Positions 38,817-51,704 of a stretch of 64,000 nucleotides of DNA are shown here, piece after piece. Numbering within the stretch: the stretch's first letter is position 1; every line of letters begins with the position of its first letter. A program made the translations under genes and the position numbers. The notes under the pieces were generated by a model. That model was not told the DNA's origin. It searched no databases and saw only the letters and a program-made list of their open reading frames with translations. Source of the DNA: Tetrahymena elliotti 4EA (Eukaryota; Ciliophora; Oligohymenophorea; Hymenostomatida; Tetrahymenidae); assembly GCA_000231825.2 (NCBI GenBank), contig JH720403.1:1-64000 (forward strand), read 5' to 3'.

Positions 38817-39974
38817 ATTTCTTTCTTTCTTTCCTAATTTTTTATACTTTACTTAAGAAATCTTTGTTTCTTTTTTACTTTTACTTTTTTTTTTGAAAAA
38901 TTTTGAAATTTTTATTTATTATGATTTCCAAAACCATCACCTTAAGCTTAAGGATTAGTTTATAGAGCTTATTCAGAATAGATTTGACCAAACTTTATTA
39001 TTGATTGCTAGCGACCAGAATAGTTTAATAAAAAATCTATATTAAATATTAAAAATTTTGATTCTCAAAGAATCAGAAATAAATTTATAATTTTTTTTGA
39101 TTAAAATTGAGAAATAAAAATAATATTTAAATTATAAAAAAAATACTACAGAGAAGTAATAATTTGAATTTCAATTCTTACAAAAAAAATTAGCAAGATA
39201 TAATTGTCTTCTATCTTTCAATAATATAATCCTAATCATATTTATTATTACTATTTTCGATAACAATTCTACTATCAAGCTAAAAGAGCACAAATTTGAC
39301 TATGTCTTTGCATGCTTAAATTTAAGGTTTGGAGATAGTTAATATAATTTATATTTAAAATAATCAAAATTTTAGCTTACTTTACCTACAATTTTAATCA
39401 AATACGTAAATTAAAAATAAAATTTAATGGTTAAAGCTGTCAATTGAGATTTGAGTTAAATTTCTTTTATTTATTGATTTTTTTTAGAAATTCTTTAAAA
39501 TTACATGCAATCAGATTTTAATTTTTTTATTTTTACTTCTACTTATTTTTTTTGGAATTCAAATTATCAGTATGATCCTCTCGAATAGCAACATTAAATT
39601 GGATGTCTATCATATAAATTCAATTTGATGCCAGATCCTAACGTTATTAAAACTTGTTTTATTAAATAAGAAATAAGCTAATCTATCTTAAATTTAATTC
39701 TTTCTAAAGCTTTACAGAAGTATGTGTGTAACTTCAACTAGATACATAGATTCTAAATAAATTAATAAGTAAATTAAATTTTTTTTCTAAAAAAAGAAAA
39801 AAGCTTTGCTCTGAAAAATTACATTTTTTATTTGGAATAAGAAAAAAAATCTTCTATTTTTATACTTAATGTTTTTTATTGTAATTTACTAAAAATAATT
39901 TTATTTTTGAAAGGTTTTTATTGGTTTATTTTTCATACATTTTCTTTTCAATTCTTAATATTTTAAAGCTTTAA
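38817..39974. other. AT-rich region, no supported gene
   Basis: This stretch follows the start of the ubiquitin-like gene and should contain its promoter. A short open stretch around 39630-39780 (MPDPNVIKTCF) is not convincing. Confidence 0.45.
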
Positions 39975-40463
39975 ATGAATTTTTATCCAGATCCTCATCA
40001 AATTTATATCTTGCGTTAGATTGCTGATAACATACAAAACATCAAAATTTAAGGCATAAGCAAAAAATAAATAAAAATATACTCTAGAAGTGAAATATTG
40101 ACAAAGTAAATTTAAAAACTGAGTAGAGAATCAGAGAGAAAAACTATTTTCAAAAATATTAATATAAATTATTCGAAAACTATGATGAAATAAATTATTA
40201 TTAAAAAATTAAATTAAATATATTGTTGTTAACTTAATCCTTACAACTTCAATATATTTTTTGTAGGCTATCAATTAGAAAATGTATAAAATAGATTAAA
40301 TATTAAGATTGGCTATTAAAAAATATAAGTTCATTCAAATTACTTTTTATTTGATCATGATGACTAATGGTGTTTAGAAATTTTTCAATTTATATTTTAC
40401 AGAAAATAAATAATTTACCCATTCATTATCAATAAAAAATAAGTAAGAAAATAATAGTATTGA
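39975..40463 (+). CDS. Doubtful small ORF, 162 codons
   Basis: This frame is open under the ciliate code from ATG 39975 to TGA 40461-40463. The N-terminus (MNFYPDPHQIYILRQIADNI) and C-terminal part (VHSNYFLFDHDDQWCLEIFQ) look somewhat protein-like. The middle is Lys, Ile and Asn, as expected from random AT-rich sequence. With only one stop codon, frames of this length arise by chance here, so it is listed only as a candidate. Confidence 0.2.
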
Positions 40464-42812
40464 ATTTGATTAATTAAAAAACAAAATAGCAACATATGGC
40501 TAGATTTTCAAACAATAGGAAAAGATGATTTATTAATATTTGAAAATTCAAAGAAAAAATATTTTAATAATTTGAGATAATTCAAATATTAAACAATATA
40601 TTTATTTATTTAAATAAGTAATTAAATATGTTTTATGTTATTCAAAAATCAGGCAAATTTATTTATTTGTAAAATAAATAATAAATGGATTTAAAATATT
40701 TTAATAACTACTTGTTCCATAGTAAAAATAGCTCATAAATAAATTTTCATTCGTTAAGAAAAATAAATTAAAATAATATTTTGATTAATATCTACTATGT
40801 AAATTGAGTCTAGTATATCTCATCTAAAAAACATATTAGACATCTTAGAACAACAAAATTGTTGCTTATTTTAATAAATAAAAAATTAAGTCTAAAGTTT
40901 TTTTAGCAAAAATGACAACTAAAAAAAAATGAAGTTTATTTTAAAAATTGTATTTTTCAAGCATATCAATTTTTATGTCAAAAAAATAAATAATTGTGAT
41001 TCATGTAATGGATATATCAGCCCTATATCTAATTAATTTGATATTAAAATTTTACTAGAAAAACTGTAGGATAAAAAATAAGATTGTTAACAAACTAAAA
41101 TTGTCAAAGATTATTTAATTAGGTAAAAATAATATTTTAAATACTTAATACTATCATTTAATCCCAAAAGTAATAAAAATAATATTAAATTTTCAAAAAA
41201 TCACATAAAATTAAATACTTTTTAAATTATGACATTAAAACACCATTTTTTAAACTCTGTAAAAGAATTATTTTAAACCCAAAAAGAACCACATCACATT
41301 TAAGCTAAATTATCTTATGCCCAAACAATCCCCCAGAAGTAATTAATTATGTATTTTTCGTTACTCCTCTTCAATTTACAAAAATCATTAATGGTATTGC
41401 ACAAAATCTATTTTTTTATCATATTTTTGAAATCTAATTTAAATAAAATTAACTCTGATGATATTCATTTACTTTTACTTGATTAAAAAAATATGAAAAA
41501 TAAATGTGTATTCGTTTAAATAATGAACATCAATTAGTTTTTGCTAAATTTCATAAGCAAAAAATAGCAAGAGGTAGCTTAAAACATGATTTTGTTTTAA
41601 AATGATTAGAAAATATCTTAAGGAGCTTTATTTTGTTAAAGCTTACATTTATTTGAAAAATTGATATGTTTATTTGATTTTTATGATTGAGTATTTTGAA
41701 TAAATTGAAAGTAATAAAAATGAAAATGTAATTAGTAACTTATGGTTTTACTTAAATTTTATCGATTACTTATGATTAAGCTTTTTAAAATTTTTAATAT
41801 TTATCTTAAAAAGGAAAAAATTTTTAGTCATATTTTTTTACATTTCTGATTTTAAAGAATACTAAAAATAAAAACTATGAATAGAAAGGTTATTTAAAAT
41901 TTAGATAATATTGCATGCGTTATAATAGATCTTGAAAAAATGATGTTAAGATAATCTAATTTTAGGAAGAATTTTTACTCACTTACTTATTAATTTAAAT
42001 AAATGATTAAATTTAAAAAAATAAAATCTTTGATGTATTAAGTATGGATGGTTGTGTGAAAATTAAAAGTATATTTAGTATTCTTATGGATGACGCAAGT
42101 ATTTTCATTCAGGGAAGAAATAAAATATCGATACATATTTTAGAGCAACCTAATTGGAAAAATTTTTAGCTTGGTGCTAGAAATACTCTACGACTACCTA
42201 TAGACCTATTTATTTAATTAATTTAAATCAAATAATAAGTATAACCTAAAAATATGAAAATAACAGTGTAAATTAAAAAGAAATTAAAATTGTTCTACTT
42301 ACTATTTTCAGAAATAACAAAACTATAATTTTTTAATTCTTTTGAACTCTATTAAAATAAATTTGTCAACTAAATAATATATCTCTATTATAACTAGCCT
42401 TTCTGATATTGAATCAAATTATTATTTTACTCACTAATTCATTCATTTTTTTACCCTGATCTTTTTTTCCCAAGCAGCAAATAATAGCTTAGTGTTAGTT
42501 TATTAATTAATTCTAAATTTGGGAAACTGAACGCATAGTATTGAATGAATTGGTATATAAATAGTTAAGTTCTAGTAGTTGGTCTTCTCAACATTAAATA
42601 CTTTTTTGTAAAGGGATATCCACAAATTATAATTCCTAATAAATTTCGTTCTACCAATAACTGCTACTAATGCTAGAATTGATTATTTCAAAAATAGGTA
42701 AAAATTTAATTAAGTCATAAATTTCTTACGCATTGCTTCATTAAAAAAATTCATACGCAATAATCCCTCCTAAGCCCACTCTTACTTAACTTTCCTTTAC
42801 TACAAAACTTAA
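40464..42812. other. Long AT-rich intergenic region
   Basis: About 2.3 kb before permease copy 2. A 120-codon open stretch near 42044-42406 is the only departure from plain AT-rich sequence and lacks recognisable features. No RNA gene was seen. Confidence 0.45.
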
Positions 42813-44309
42813 ATGTCATCTCCTTAACTGGATTAGTAATAGTCTTAGCCTGCATTAGAATCTCCAAATCTTCAACAATAAGTCTCAAAAACCTAAATGC
42901 TTACAGAAAATGCAGGTTTTGAAGATAGATAACTAAAAGATAAAGTATATCCAACTGGTTTTACCCAATCAGAAGTTATCACTAACTGTGCTTCAGAAGC
43001 TGAGTTAAAACTTGAAGAAGCTCCAAAGGGTACTATCTTATCAGCAACTGCATAGATTCTTAAAAGTGGTGTCGGTACAGGTATCCTCTTCCTTCCCAGC
43101 ACTTTTTAAGCTTGTGGTATCGGTTTGAGCATTCTTTTCATGGTTGTTTGTTCTTTAGTCAGCTATTATTGTTGGATTCTTATCACAAAAATTATTAGAT
43201 TCTAAGAAAGTCTTGACACAAAAAACCCCAAAAATAGAAATTTAACTCTTGAAGAATGTGGAGGAATACTTTATGGTTAAAAATTTAAAGTGTTTATACA
43301 AGTTTGCACATACATTTATTCCTATTCAACTTGCTTTGGTTATGCTATCTTCATCTATCAAGTCCTTGAGCCATCAATACCCAACCACATGATCACTATG
43401 GGTATTATGCTAGCCCTCTACCTTCCATTATCTATGTACAAAAGAATTGATAAACTTTCTTTTTTCACATACATTGCATTAGCAGCAACCATAGTAACTT
43501 TATTCATCATTATGGGAAAATCAATATATGTCATAAATAATACCGATATTTATTACTCTTCCCTCACTCAATGGGATTTTGGTTAACTTCCTTTGTAATT
43601 TGGTGTATTTTCATTTGCTTATGATGTTAATGGTGTCTATACTGAAGTACATGCCACTATGAAAAATAAAAAATAATTTGACAAAGTTTTATTCTACTAT
43701 TTACTCATCTTTACCAGTTTAGGTATCCTCGTTGGAGCTATTGGATATGTAGCTTTTGGTGCTGATACTCAAGCAATTATTTTTGATAACATTGGATCTA
43801 TGAATGGTGCAGGTACTGCTTTAGCTTTCTTATACAGTTTAGCAGAATTAGCCAGTATTTTACTCTACATTTTCTGTGTAGTAAAATTTTTTGATAATGT
43901 AATTACTAAATATATTCTCAAAGATTCAAACAAATGCATGAGTTTCTGTTAGGAATTTACTACTAGAGCTGTCATTTTCTTCTCTTTCTCCTTTTTAGCT
44001 CTTTATGTTACTCAAATTGGTACAGTTTTCAATATTACTGGATGTGTCTTCTGTACAATTCTCACATATGCCTGCCCAATTTTCCTTTATCATAAGGCAA
44101 GAAAGGTTTAAGAAAAAATCTTAAAAACCTCCTCAGTCCCCGAAGATATAGAAAAGGCTGCCGAATAAGCAAAACCTAAAATAGAATTACTCAACACAAG
44201 CAAATGGGTTTATTTTTTTAGTGGAATTTGTCTTATATTTGGTTTACTAGGAGGAATTTCAGGTCTTATTAGCTCAATTATTTAATTAAAAGACTAGGGT
44301 TTATCCTGA
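42813..44309 (+). CDS. Amino acid/auxin permease family (AAAP) transporter, copy 2
   Basis: A single exon of 499 codons from ATG 42813 to TGA 44307-44309. After a roughly 75-residue Q/S-rich N-terminus that differs from copy 1, the membrane part is nearly collinear with it: TAQILKSGVGTGILFLPSTF, VFIQVCTYIYSYSTCFGYAI, GVFSFAYDVNGVYTEVHATM, ALAFLYSLAELASILLYIFC, and LIFGLLGGISGLISSIIQ. Long identical stretches in the helices with divergence in loops and termini point to a fairly recent duplication under selection. It is better in codon balance (fewer TAA/TAG, more CAA and CTC) than copy 1, which may mean higher expression. The substrate is unknown. Confidence 0.92.
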
Positions 44310-45172
44310 TTAATGCTAATATAAAAAATTGAAATAATTTAATCTTAAAAATTCTTACTGTTTATATACTCTACTAAAAATCATCTCATATTTATAAATT
44401 TAATCAATATAAATTATATATAAATTGTTATTTGCACTTCATTAAACTTCAATTCTAATAAAACTAATAATTTCTACTACTTTAACAAAGAATTAACCTC
44501 ATTAGTTTAATTATATTATTTAAAAATAAAAAGAAATATCATTATCCCCTTAACTTTCAAAACCTAAATTTTATTAAACATTCATGGGAGAGGGACTTAA
44601 TCCATTTGCAATCAGAGAAAATAAAAATCCAACTATTTAAAAATGTTAATTTTATATTATACAGCAGATTTAAGGCTTTAATAAATTTCTCTAAAATTAG
44701 AAAATAATCATCTCTTCTTTTAAATGTATGTTAATAGATATCATAAAAAAAAAATGTTAGATAATTTAGGATTTTTTTTTTTGGTGAAGGGGAGGGGTGT
44801 TCATAAGAAGGTTTCTTCCTAATATAAAAAATTGCTAAGCTTTTAAATATTTAGAGATATAAAGATTCTCGTACCTTTTTAATTAAGACGACCCTAATTT
44901 TTTGAGAATTTTATTTTGACATAATTCTTAGTGTTTGTTTGAAGTATCTTTTTAAAAGAATAAAATATTTTCAATTTCTTTTCTTCTAATTTGTAAAATA
45001 TGAAAAAATCTATTTGTCAAATTTTAAAGATAACTTTAAAATATATTTTATGTAATTTGAAATGAGTAAAATATAAAGAAAATAAATGGTTGAATTTAAT
45101 ATATACAATTTTTTAATTTTTGTTGTAGATTTGTTTATTATTAATCTTTTTTTCTCTTTTTCTATTGTTTTA
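44310..45172. other. Spacer between convergent genes
   Basis: AT-rich, no gene seen. A short G-rich patch (gaaggggaggggtg) lies near 44785. Confidence 0.45.
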
Positions 45173-46003
45173 TCAAAATAATATTGACATTAAAAATTCT
45201 CCTTGCATTTCTAAAAATTAATCAAAACTATCAGAGTTTTCATAATTTAAGAATCTCCTACTACTAGTTCCAGAGGTTGTTCCAGAAGAAGAAGTTGAAT
45301 TTGTACTTTTAGTAATAATATCAACCTAATTTGATAGCTTTTTGGTAATGCCTGTAATATTTAGGATCAAAAGTGTGACTATAGCAATAAAAATTAATAC
45401 AATTAAGCAGATGAGTATTTTATCTGTGTAAATATTTCTTAAAAATTATCTAATAAATCTTTATGTTCTTTTTAACTCTGATTCAGTATCTTTAGCTATT
45501 GCATTTACTTGGTCTAGTTTCCTAATTTATTCATCTAATTATGCATTTATGTTGTCTGCCATTTCATTAAATCTCTCAACATGTCCTTAAATTCCTAGAA
45601 GTACTTCTATATCATTTTCTTATGTTTCTTTTAATCTTTAAATGACTTCTTCAGTTTACATTTCTGAAGGATCTCTATCATCTAATTTTTTAATTCCTCT
45701 AAATAATCTCTCCCTATCAGTGCCTGCTATTTTCTTTTAGTCAAAAGATTTCTTTATATTATCATATCTTGCATTTAGCTATTTATAAGAATCTTAATAT
45801 TTTTGAGCATGCTTTACAGATACTCCTAAAACATCTGTTTCGTATTATCTAAGATCACTTTCTACTTCTTTAACGAAATCATTTAATTTTTTTATGCTCT
45901 TGTTTCTTGAGACAGGATCTTTGGAATCCAGTCTCCCTACTTCCCTTTCAAATTTATCTAATTGAGAGACCAAGTTAGCTCTCTAATCTTCTATATCAGC
46001 CAT
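45173..46003 (-). CDS. Tail-anchored Q-SNARE (Qb NPSN-like or Qc)
   Basis: A single exon of 277 codons from ATG 46003-46001 to TGA complementary to 45173-45175. The N-terminal 130 residues are helical (LVSQLDKFEREVGRLDSKDP and VKEVESDLRQYETDVLG), resembling the three-helix bundle of novel plant SNAREs. A SNARE motif follows at about residues 155-215: HVERFNEMADNINAQLDEQI, then KLDQVNAIAKDTESELKRTQ. A Gln at the central layer (most likely DEQ) marks it as a Q-SNARE. One membrane anchor, ILICLIVLIFIAIVTLLIL, comes next. Unusually, about 50 polar Ser/Thr/Asn residues extend beyond the anchor, which would put a tail in the lumen. The N-terminal layout suggests Qb (NPSN), while the spacing around DEQ looks Qc-like; I cannot decide. 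It would act in membrane fusion within the secretory or endosomal system. Confidence 0.8.
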
Positions 46004-47291
46004 AAAAATACTAAATTACTGGTATCTTTTTTATCAATAAATAATCTAATTAATGAATAAACAAAGGAATAATTAATTATATTAACTAAAATTCAAAAAA
46101 TAAATATATCTAGAATTATTAAAATAGAAGAAAGTAATATTATATTAATTTATTTTGTTATTATTCATTTCAAATTACTATCAAATTTTTAAGATTAATA
46201 TTTTGCTTAAATTTTGCATATTTTGTTATTTAAAAAAACATTTAATTGGTAAATATTGAAATTAATATGAAGATAAAATATTTAATGGCAACCAATATTT
46301 CCAATTAAAGTAATTTTTTATTTAGTCATAGTTCATTTGAAATTATTATCAGATTTATAAACTTAAGGGAAATATGCAATTAATATCAGAAATATATATA
46401 ATAAATTATTCAATCTCATTAAGAGAATCATTTTTAATAGTTTGATGAAATAATAAGTTTCAACAACAACTAAAATTTTCAATTATAAATGATTAGTAAT
46501 GACGAAAATCAATCTAATTAACATTTGTTCACCTATTAAAATAATTTAACTGATATTACTGTTTCATATTTGATTCAAAAAAATGTTATCCTTTTTTTAA
46601 GAAATTCTATTTTAATATAAAATAGTTATTTCCTGTTTGGTTGAATAAAGCTTAAATAATATAAAAAATTTTGTAGAAAAATATTTAAAAAAGAAGGAAG
46701 CTTTTACAATTTAAAAATATTTAAATTAGATTTCATAAAATTAATACTTAATAATATATTCATCAATTTTATTCATCTAGAGGTTAGCTAGCTTAAGCAA
46801 AAAATCTTAAAATAATTCAATTAATTAAAAAAGACCAAAAGATGAAACTACTAAACTATTCTTATAATCTGATTTAATTTCTATTATCTTATAAATATTA
46901 TGGCAGAGTATCAAGTAATAAATATGAGTAAAGTTTGTTAAACTTAATATTAAAATAAAATGTTTGTCTTTCATTTTTGAATTTAAATTTGGTTTAAACC
47001 ATCTAAGTTTATACTTAACCTTATTTAATATTTGATTCTAAACATTTTAAGTGAATTGAATTTTGAAAAAATGGTTTAGTAAAATTTGGAGGTGTTGGTA
47101 AGATAGATCTTTTTTTTTTTTATTGAATTGTTTTAGCTCTACTATTTTGAAGATTATTCAATATAAATTTATTATTTTTTGTTAGTCATTCTTTTATTTA
47201 TTGCTTATCTTTGCAATATTATTAATTTATCTAAAAATAATTCATTTAAAATAAACAAACACATCAAGAAATTAATTTAATAGTAGTAGAA
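46004..47291. other. Intergenic region between divergent genes
   Basis: AT-rich, about 1.3 kb between the SNARE gene (-) and QTRT2 (+). No gene seen. Confidence 0.5.
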
Positions 47292-49058
47292 ATGGCTTAT
47301 AAACCAAAGGTATTGAAATAACTTAAAAGCCCTGGCTTTTTTATGAACACAAGAAAAGGTACTTTGTATCAACTTACAAATCACAATTCTGTACCTCTCA
47401 ACTTGGATCACTTGATTGTTTCTCAAAGCGACTTTATGCATTGTGAAAAGCTATTTGATGCATTGAAAGAATAAAATAAGAGTTTCAAGAGTTATATTGG
47501 TTACTCATAAGAAGAAGAACCTAAGAAATTTATATATTTATCTCCCATAGATTACTATAAGCCCTAATCAACTATGGAAGCTACTTCAAAATCTGATACT
47601 ATTAAACTCTATACTACTAGAGGTGGTTATTTCGAAGTTTCTGATGAACAATATTATAAAATATCTAAAATGATTAACCCTGATATTATTGTTTCCCTCA
47701 CAGAAATCCCTACAGGAAAGGGTAAAAAATCTCATAAAAGATCAGTAGAAAAGACAATCGGTTTCTTAGACAAGGCTATTTCTATTTTCAGACCCAAATA
47801 AAGTGAAAATGGTTAAAATGAAGTACACAAAGATAAGGTAGATTGGAATTTTTAAAGAATGAATATATGCATAAATATTAATTTATTTTTAATTGAGAGC
47901 TAAAAATTGATTTCTTTATTAAACTGTCTACAAAATATCTTTTCTTTCCTAACTCTTTAGACATGTAAACAACCTCTCAGATTATCCATTTAAATTTTTG
48001 GATAAAAATCATACCCATATCAATTGAATAGATGCAATTAAACTATAACCTTAGAAATATCAAAAATAAAATAAAAAATTAATCTAATTTAAAATGAGTG
48101 CTATCCAAATAAAAATAAATTTTTTTGTTCGAATACATTTTTGAGAATAAAAAATTGCTGAATTAGCAAATAAAATAAGCTCTTACAAAGATTTTAAAAA
48201 TATTTTTGTAGGTACAAATCATCAATACATTGTAAATTTACTCCACTCAATTGTTATTCTATACCATTTTTTGAGTAAATAAAGCTTAGTTAGTCAGTAT
48301 ATTTTTCATGATAAATAATACCTGCTGAATACTCCTCACAGATTTTTAAAACTTCTTTGCTTTTGAATAGAAATTTATTTTTTTTGTAATATATTTAGTC
48401 TACTTTGATATTTGGATCAATTGAAGGTGGTTAATATGATGAGTAAAGAAAGGAATGTGTTTAAAAGACTCTTGAAAGAGATATTGATGGAATTGTTCTT
48501 CATGGAACTGAAAGTGCTGAAACTCTTGAAGAAAAATCAAGATAAATGGCTTTGACTATGGAATATTTAGGTGAACATAAAGATAATTTATATACAGTAT
48601 ACTCATCAAAGGGAACAATTTAGGACATTCTTATGGGAGTTTCTCATGGAATAGACTACTTTGAAGTTGATTATCCTAATCAATTAGCCCATACTCACCT
48701 TGCTCTTAATTTGGATTTTGATTATAAAAATTATGCTGAAACTCAATCTCTTTCTTAAGAAGAAACTATTCAATTACTCAAAGAAAAGTAACCCAAAACT
48801 TTTAACATGGCAGAATATGAAAAGTTCAAAGATAATTTAATTGGATTCACTGAAGGATGTTAATGTTATTCATGCTAAAATCATACTTAAGCTTATGTTG
48901 CTCACCTTATAAAATGCAAGGAATTAACAGGAACTATCCTTATTACTATTCATAACATCCATCAATATAATATCTTTTTCAAATAATTGCAAGAAGCTGC
49001 TGAAAATAAAAAATTATCAAATTACATTTCCTGGTTTATCAAAACTAATCTTATTTGA
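47292..49058 (+). CDS. QTRT2: Queuine tRNA-ribosyltransferase accessory subunit 2 (QTRT2)
   Basis: Two exons, 47292-47837 and 48399-49058, join in phase 0 to 402 codons (401 residues), matching the usual size of about 415. The start MAYKPKVLKQLKSPGFFMNT fits the TGT fold. Other landmarks are PDIIVSLTEIP with SHKRSVEKTIGFLDKA, FGSIEGGQYDEQRKECVQKT (the VEGG strand), GIDYFEVDYP, and the zinc site CQCYSCQNHTQAYVAHLIKC (C-x-C-x2-C with the distal His), followed by TIHNIHQYNIFF. QTRT2 pairs with catalytic QTRT1 to insert queuine at the wobble position of GUN-anticodon tRNAs. The accessory subunit lacks the catalytic aspartates. The presence of this gene implies that the organism salvages queuine, probably from bacterial food. 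Confidence 0.92.
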
Positions 49059-50775
49059 GTATAGTATTACTTTTATTTATCAAACAATTATGTATATTGT
49101 ATTATATCACAACCATTAATAATTCTGAAAACACAAATGATAAAACTTTTTAGTCAATTTTTTTCTAAAAAAATTTCCTAATTTCATCTTCAAGCAAAAG
49201 TGTAAAGCTACTCCAAATTAAAAACTGGTAAATTAAATTAAATTTCCTGTGTATAAAAAACTTATTAATATTTTAACCTTAATTTATTTTATATAATAGC
49301 TGTGCTGCATCTTAATAAATAAATTTATAATTCAGTAAGCTTTTTAATTTTTTATTAATTTACATAATTCTGCTAATAATCAAAGAAAAATACTAAATTC
49401 TGTTGTGTTAATAGCAAAAAACTTCTGATATTATAATCTTATATATTTATAATTTGTTTATAATCCTACTCCATTCTATGCTATTTATTATTTATAAACA
49501 TAAATTAATGAATCGAGAGCAGAAAAATCTGATTAACTTAAAAAAATTAAGAATCTACTTCTATTAAATTAAAAGATACTCTATTTAGAATAAGAGGATA
49601 CAGAAATTTTATGCAAAACAGATTATATTTAAGCTCAATTTTAGTTTTTTTTAGAAATAACATCTGCAAGTTATTCGTTTATTAATTTAGTTATCATAAG
49701 ATAAAATCCAGGGTCTTGTTTGCTCTCTAAATTGTATGAAAGACAGATATTATGCTTACTCTTTTTACCTATTAAAAAACCATTAAATCCTAAAATTTTA
49801 AATATTAATATACATAATGATCTAGCCAATGTTTAAATATATTATTCATCTTATCTTCCCTAGTCGTCTTTAACACAAGTTGCTGTTGGGAAATCCTCCT
49901 TTATTTAAGTTTAAAAAATTCAAAATTCTATTGCTTATCTAAAGCATAATAAAATTTACATATTTTGTCTACATTGCCATATGAATATTTGTTAAATTAA
50001 GTTCTCTATCAGCCACAACTAAAATAATTTATTCCTATAATAATGTGAAATGCAAAAGAATATCCATATTCTCAACTTTTAAAAATCTGGTGGCTGTTTC
50101 AATCATTTTTTTTCTTGCTATTTTACTAATTGCTTTAAAGTTTTAACTGTTTAATCAAATCTTGATGATTTTTAAGAATTTTTGGTGAAAAATAAATCTT
50201 TATCAAAATTTAGAAATTTTCAAAGTATAGATATTCAATATTTTTGAAGCATAAACAGTATCATTGCAAAAATGAAATTGTACAAATACTTCAAAATATG
50301 AAAGAAACCATTTTAGAAATAAATGAAGGCTTTATTTAATTTAAAAAGAAAATATTTATCTCTATAAATTGCTAAAAATTATTCTATTGTTATTTTTTGT
50401 TCATTATTAGATATATCTAAAATAATTTATCAATTAAATAGAAATTCTGAAATATTCTTTTGCAAATAAAAGTTAATACTTGACTTCAGCAGTAGGCATT
50501 TAATAAGATAAATTTTTCAAACTAAAATTAAAGTTAATAGAAGTATAGTAAATATAATGAGTAGTCTACAATATTATTAATCAGATTTATAAGCAAACCT
50601 TTTAAAATAGAAATTTCAACTGCCTACATAATTCGATTAAAATTATTTAAAACCCGTCTAATTAAGCAATGGAGCTAAACTAACAAATCCATATAGTAAT
50701 TTAAATTTTTTTCATTTTGGAACTATCTTTCAATCAACAATTAATTAAAATGATACAAAATTATAAAAAAAGAAA
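49059..50775. other. AT-rich intergenic region
   Basis: About 1.7 kb. Open stretches exist on both strands at about 49500-49990 (minus-strand reading includes NVDKICKFYYALDKQQNFEF), but neither has a convincing start or a known motif. The part near 50669-50695 may be a first exon of the next gene (ATG, then a gtaat donor). Confidence 0.4.
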
Positions 50776-51704
50776 GAGTAACAGGGCTAGAAAATAACTG
50801 CGCTATGAAGGCAGCTTTTGCAGCAGGCGGTGGTTGGGTTATGGGTTTTGGTATGGCCATGTTTATGAATGCTGTTGAAATGAGAGATATTGAATAAATA
50901 GGAAGTGGAAGAGTTTCCACTAAAATGACAATAGCCGTATGAATAATTAATTTAACTTTTCTTTTTAATTTTTTTTTCATAGAAATATTATGATCTTTTT
51001 TATAGTTATATTCATAATATCAATACAAACTCTTTCTTTTGATTAACAAATACATATTCACAACTTAATTTTCAAAGGAAATCAATAGAAAAACTAAATG
51101 CATTTTTACAATTTAATTAAATAGAAAGATTTGAGAAAAATAAAAGGAACAGCTAGATCTCTTGCTATTTTTGGTACATTCTTCTCTGTTTTTGAATGCT
51201 AAGTTGAAAAAGTAAACAATTAATTTTCATTGAAAAATTTACTTTCTCCTTATTTCTTATTTAGAAGTTAGTTTAACTTAACTTAACTTACTATACATTT
51301 GAATTATTTTTTAAATACCTTTAAAAATCTATTCTAAAGCCAAATAAACTTTTATTTTTTTTAAATACTCAACTAGCTAAGAATAAGAGACGATCCCATT
51401 AATGGTTTTTATTCTGGTGCCTTTACTTCTATGATTATTTCCATGAACTGTAAAAATTTAAAAATTAATTTAATAAACATAATTAACTGCAACATTCAAA
51501 TTGAACCCTAGTGGTATTCCAAATTACTTTTTCATTCAGTTGAAAAAATTCAAATTTAATACTTAATGGATTTTGTAAAAAATGGTTGGCTTCATATTTT
51601 TTATTCTAATAGTGCTCAAAGGTAAAAGTTTGTTGTGGGCAGGATTCACAGGAGGTATTATGGGTATGGGATTTTATTATATGCAATTCTTGATGATGCA
51701 TTGA
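50776..51704 (+). CDS. TIM22: Mitochondrial inner-membrane translocase, TIM22 family
   Basis: Exons that I can support are about 50776-50936, 51125-51211, 51377-51449 and 51622-51704 (TGA 51702-51704), in consistent phase. The protein reads ENNCAMKAAFAAGGGWVMGF, GMAMFMNAVEM, TARSLAIFGTFFSVFECQVE, then INGFYSGAFTSMIISMN and KSLLWAGFTGGIMGMGFYYM. Four Gly-rich helices with E-x-C and G-x-x-x-G patterns are typical of the Tim17/22/23 superfamily. The ES/NC-KAA start and C-terminal LMMH-type end best fit TIM22, which inserts carrier proteins into the mitochondrial inner membrane. The true start is unresolved: the first in-frame ATG (50805) lies inside the conserved segment and an in-frame TGA precedes it at 50751, so a short upstream exon must supply the start. 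Confidence 0.82.

Noticed and set aside
42044..42406. 120-codon open stretch under the ciliate code
   Set aside because: No motif, no upstream signal, and composition after the first 50 codons is that of random AT-rich DNA.
42893..43102. Minus-strand ORF of 69 residues
   Set aside because: Antisense of the N-terminal region of permease copy 2.
49508..49984. 158-codon plus-strand ORF and an overlapping minus-strand reading
   Set aside because: Both strands are open because only TGA stops; neither shows a known domain or splice structure, so I cannot choose.
50741..50980. Minus-strand ORF of 79 residues
   Set aside because: Antisense of the first TIM22 exon; the plus-strand reading has clear family motifs.
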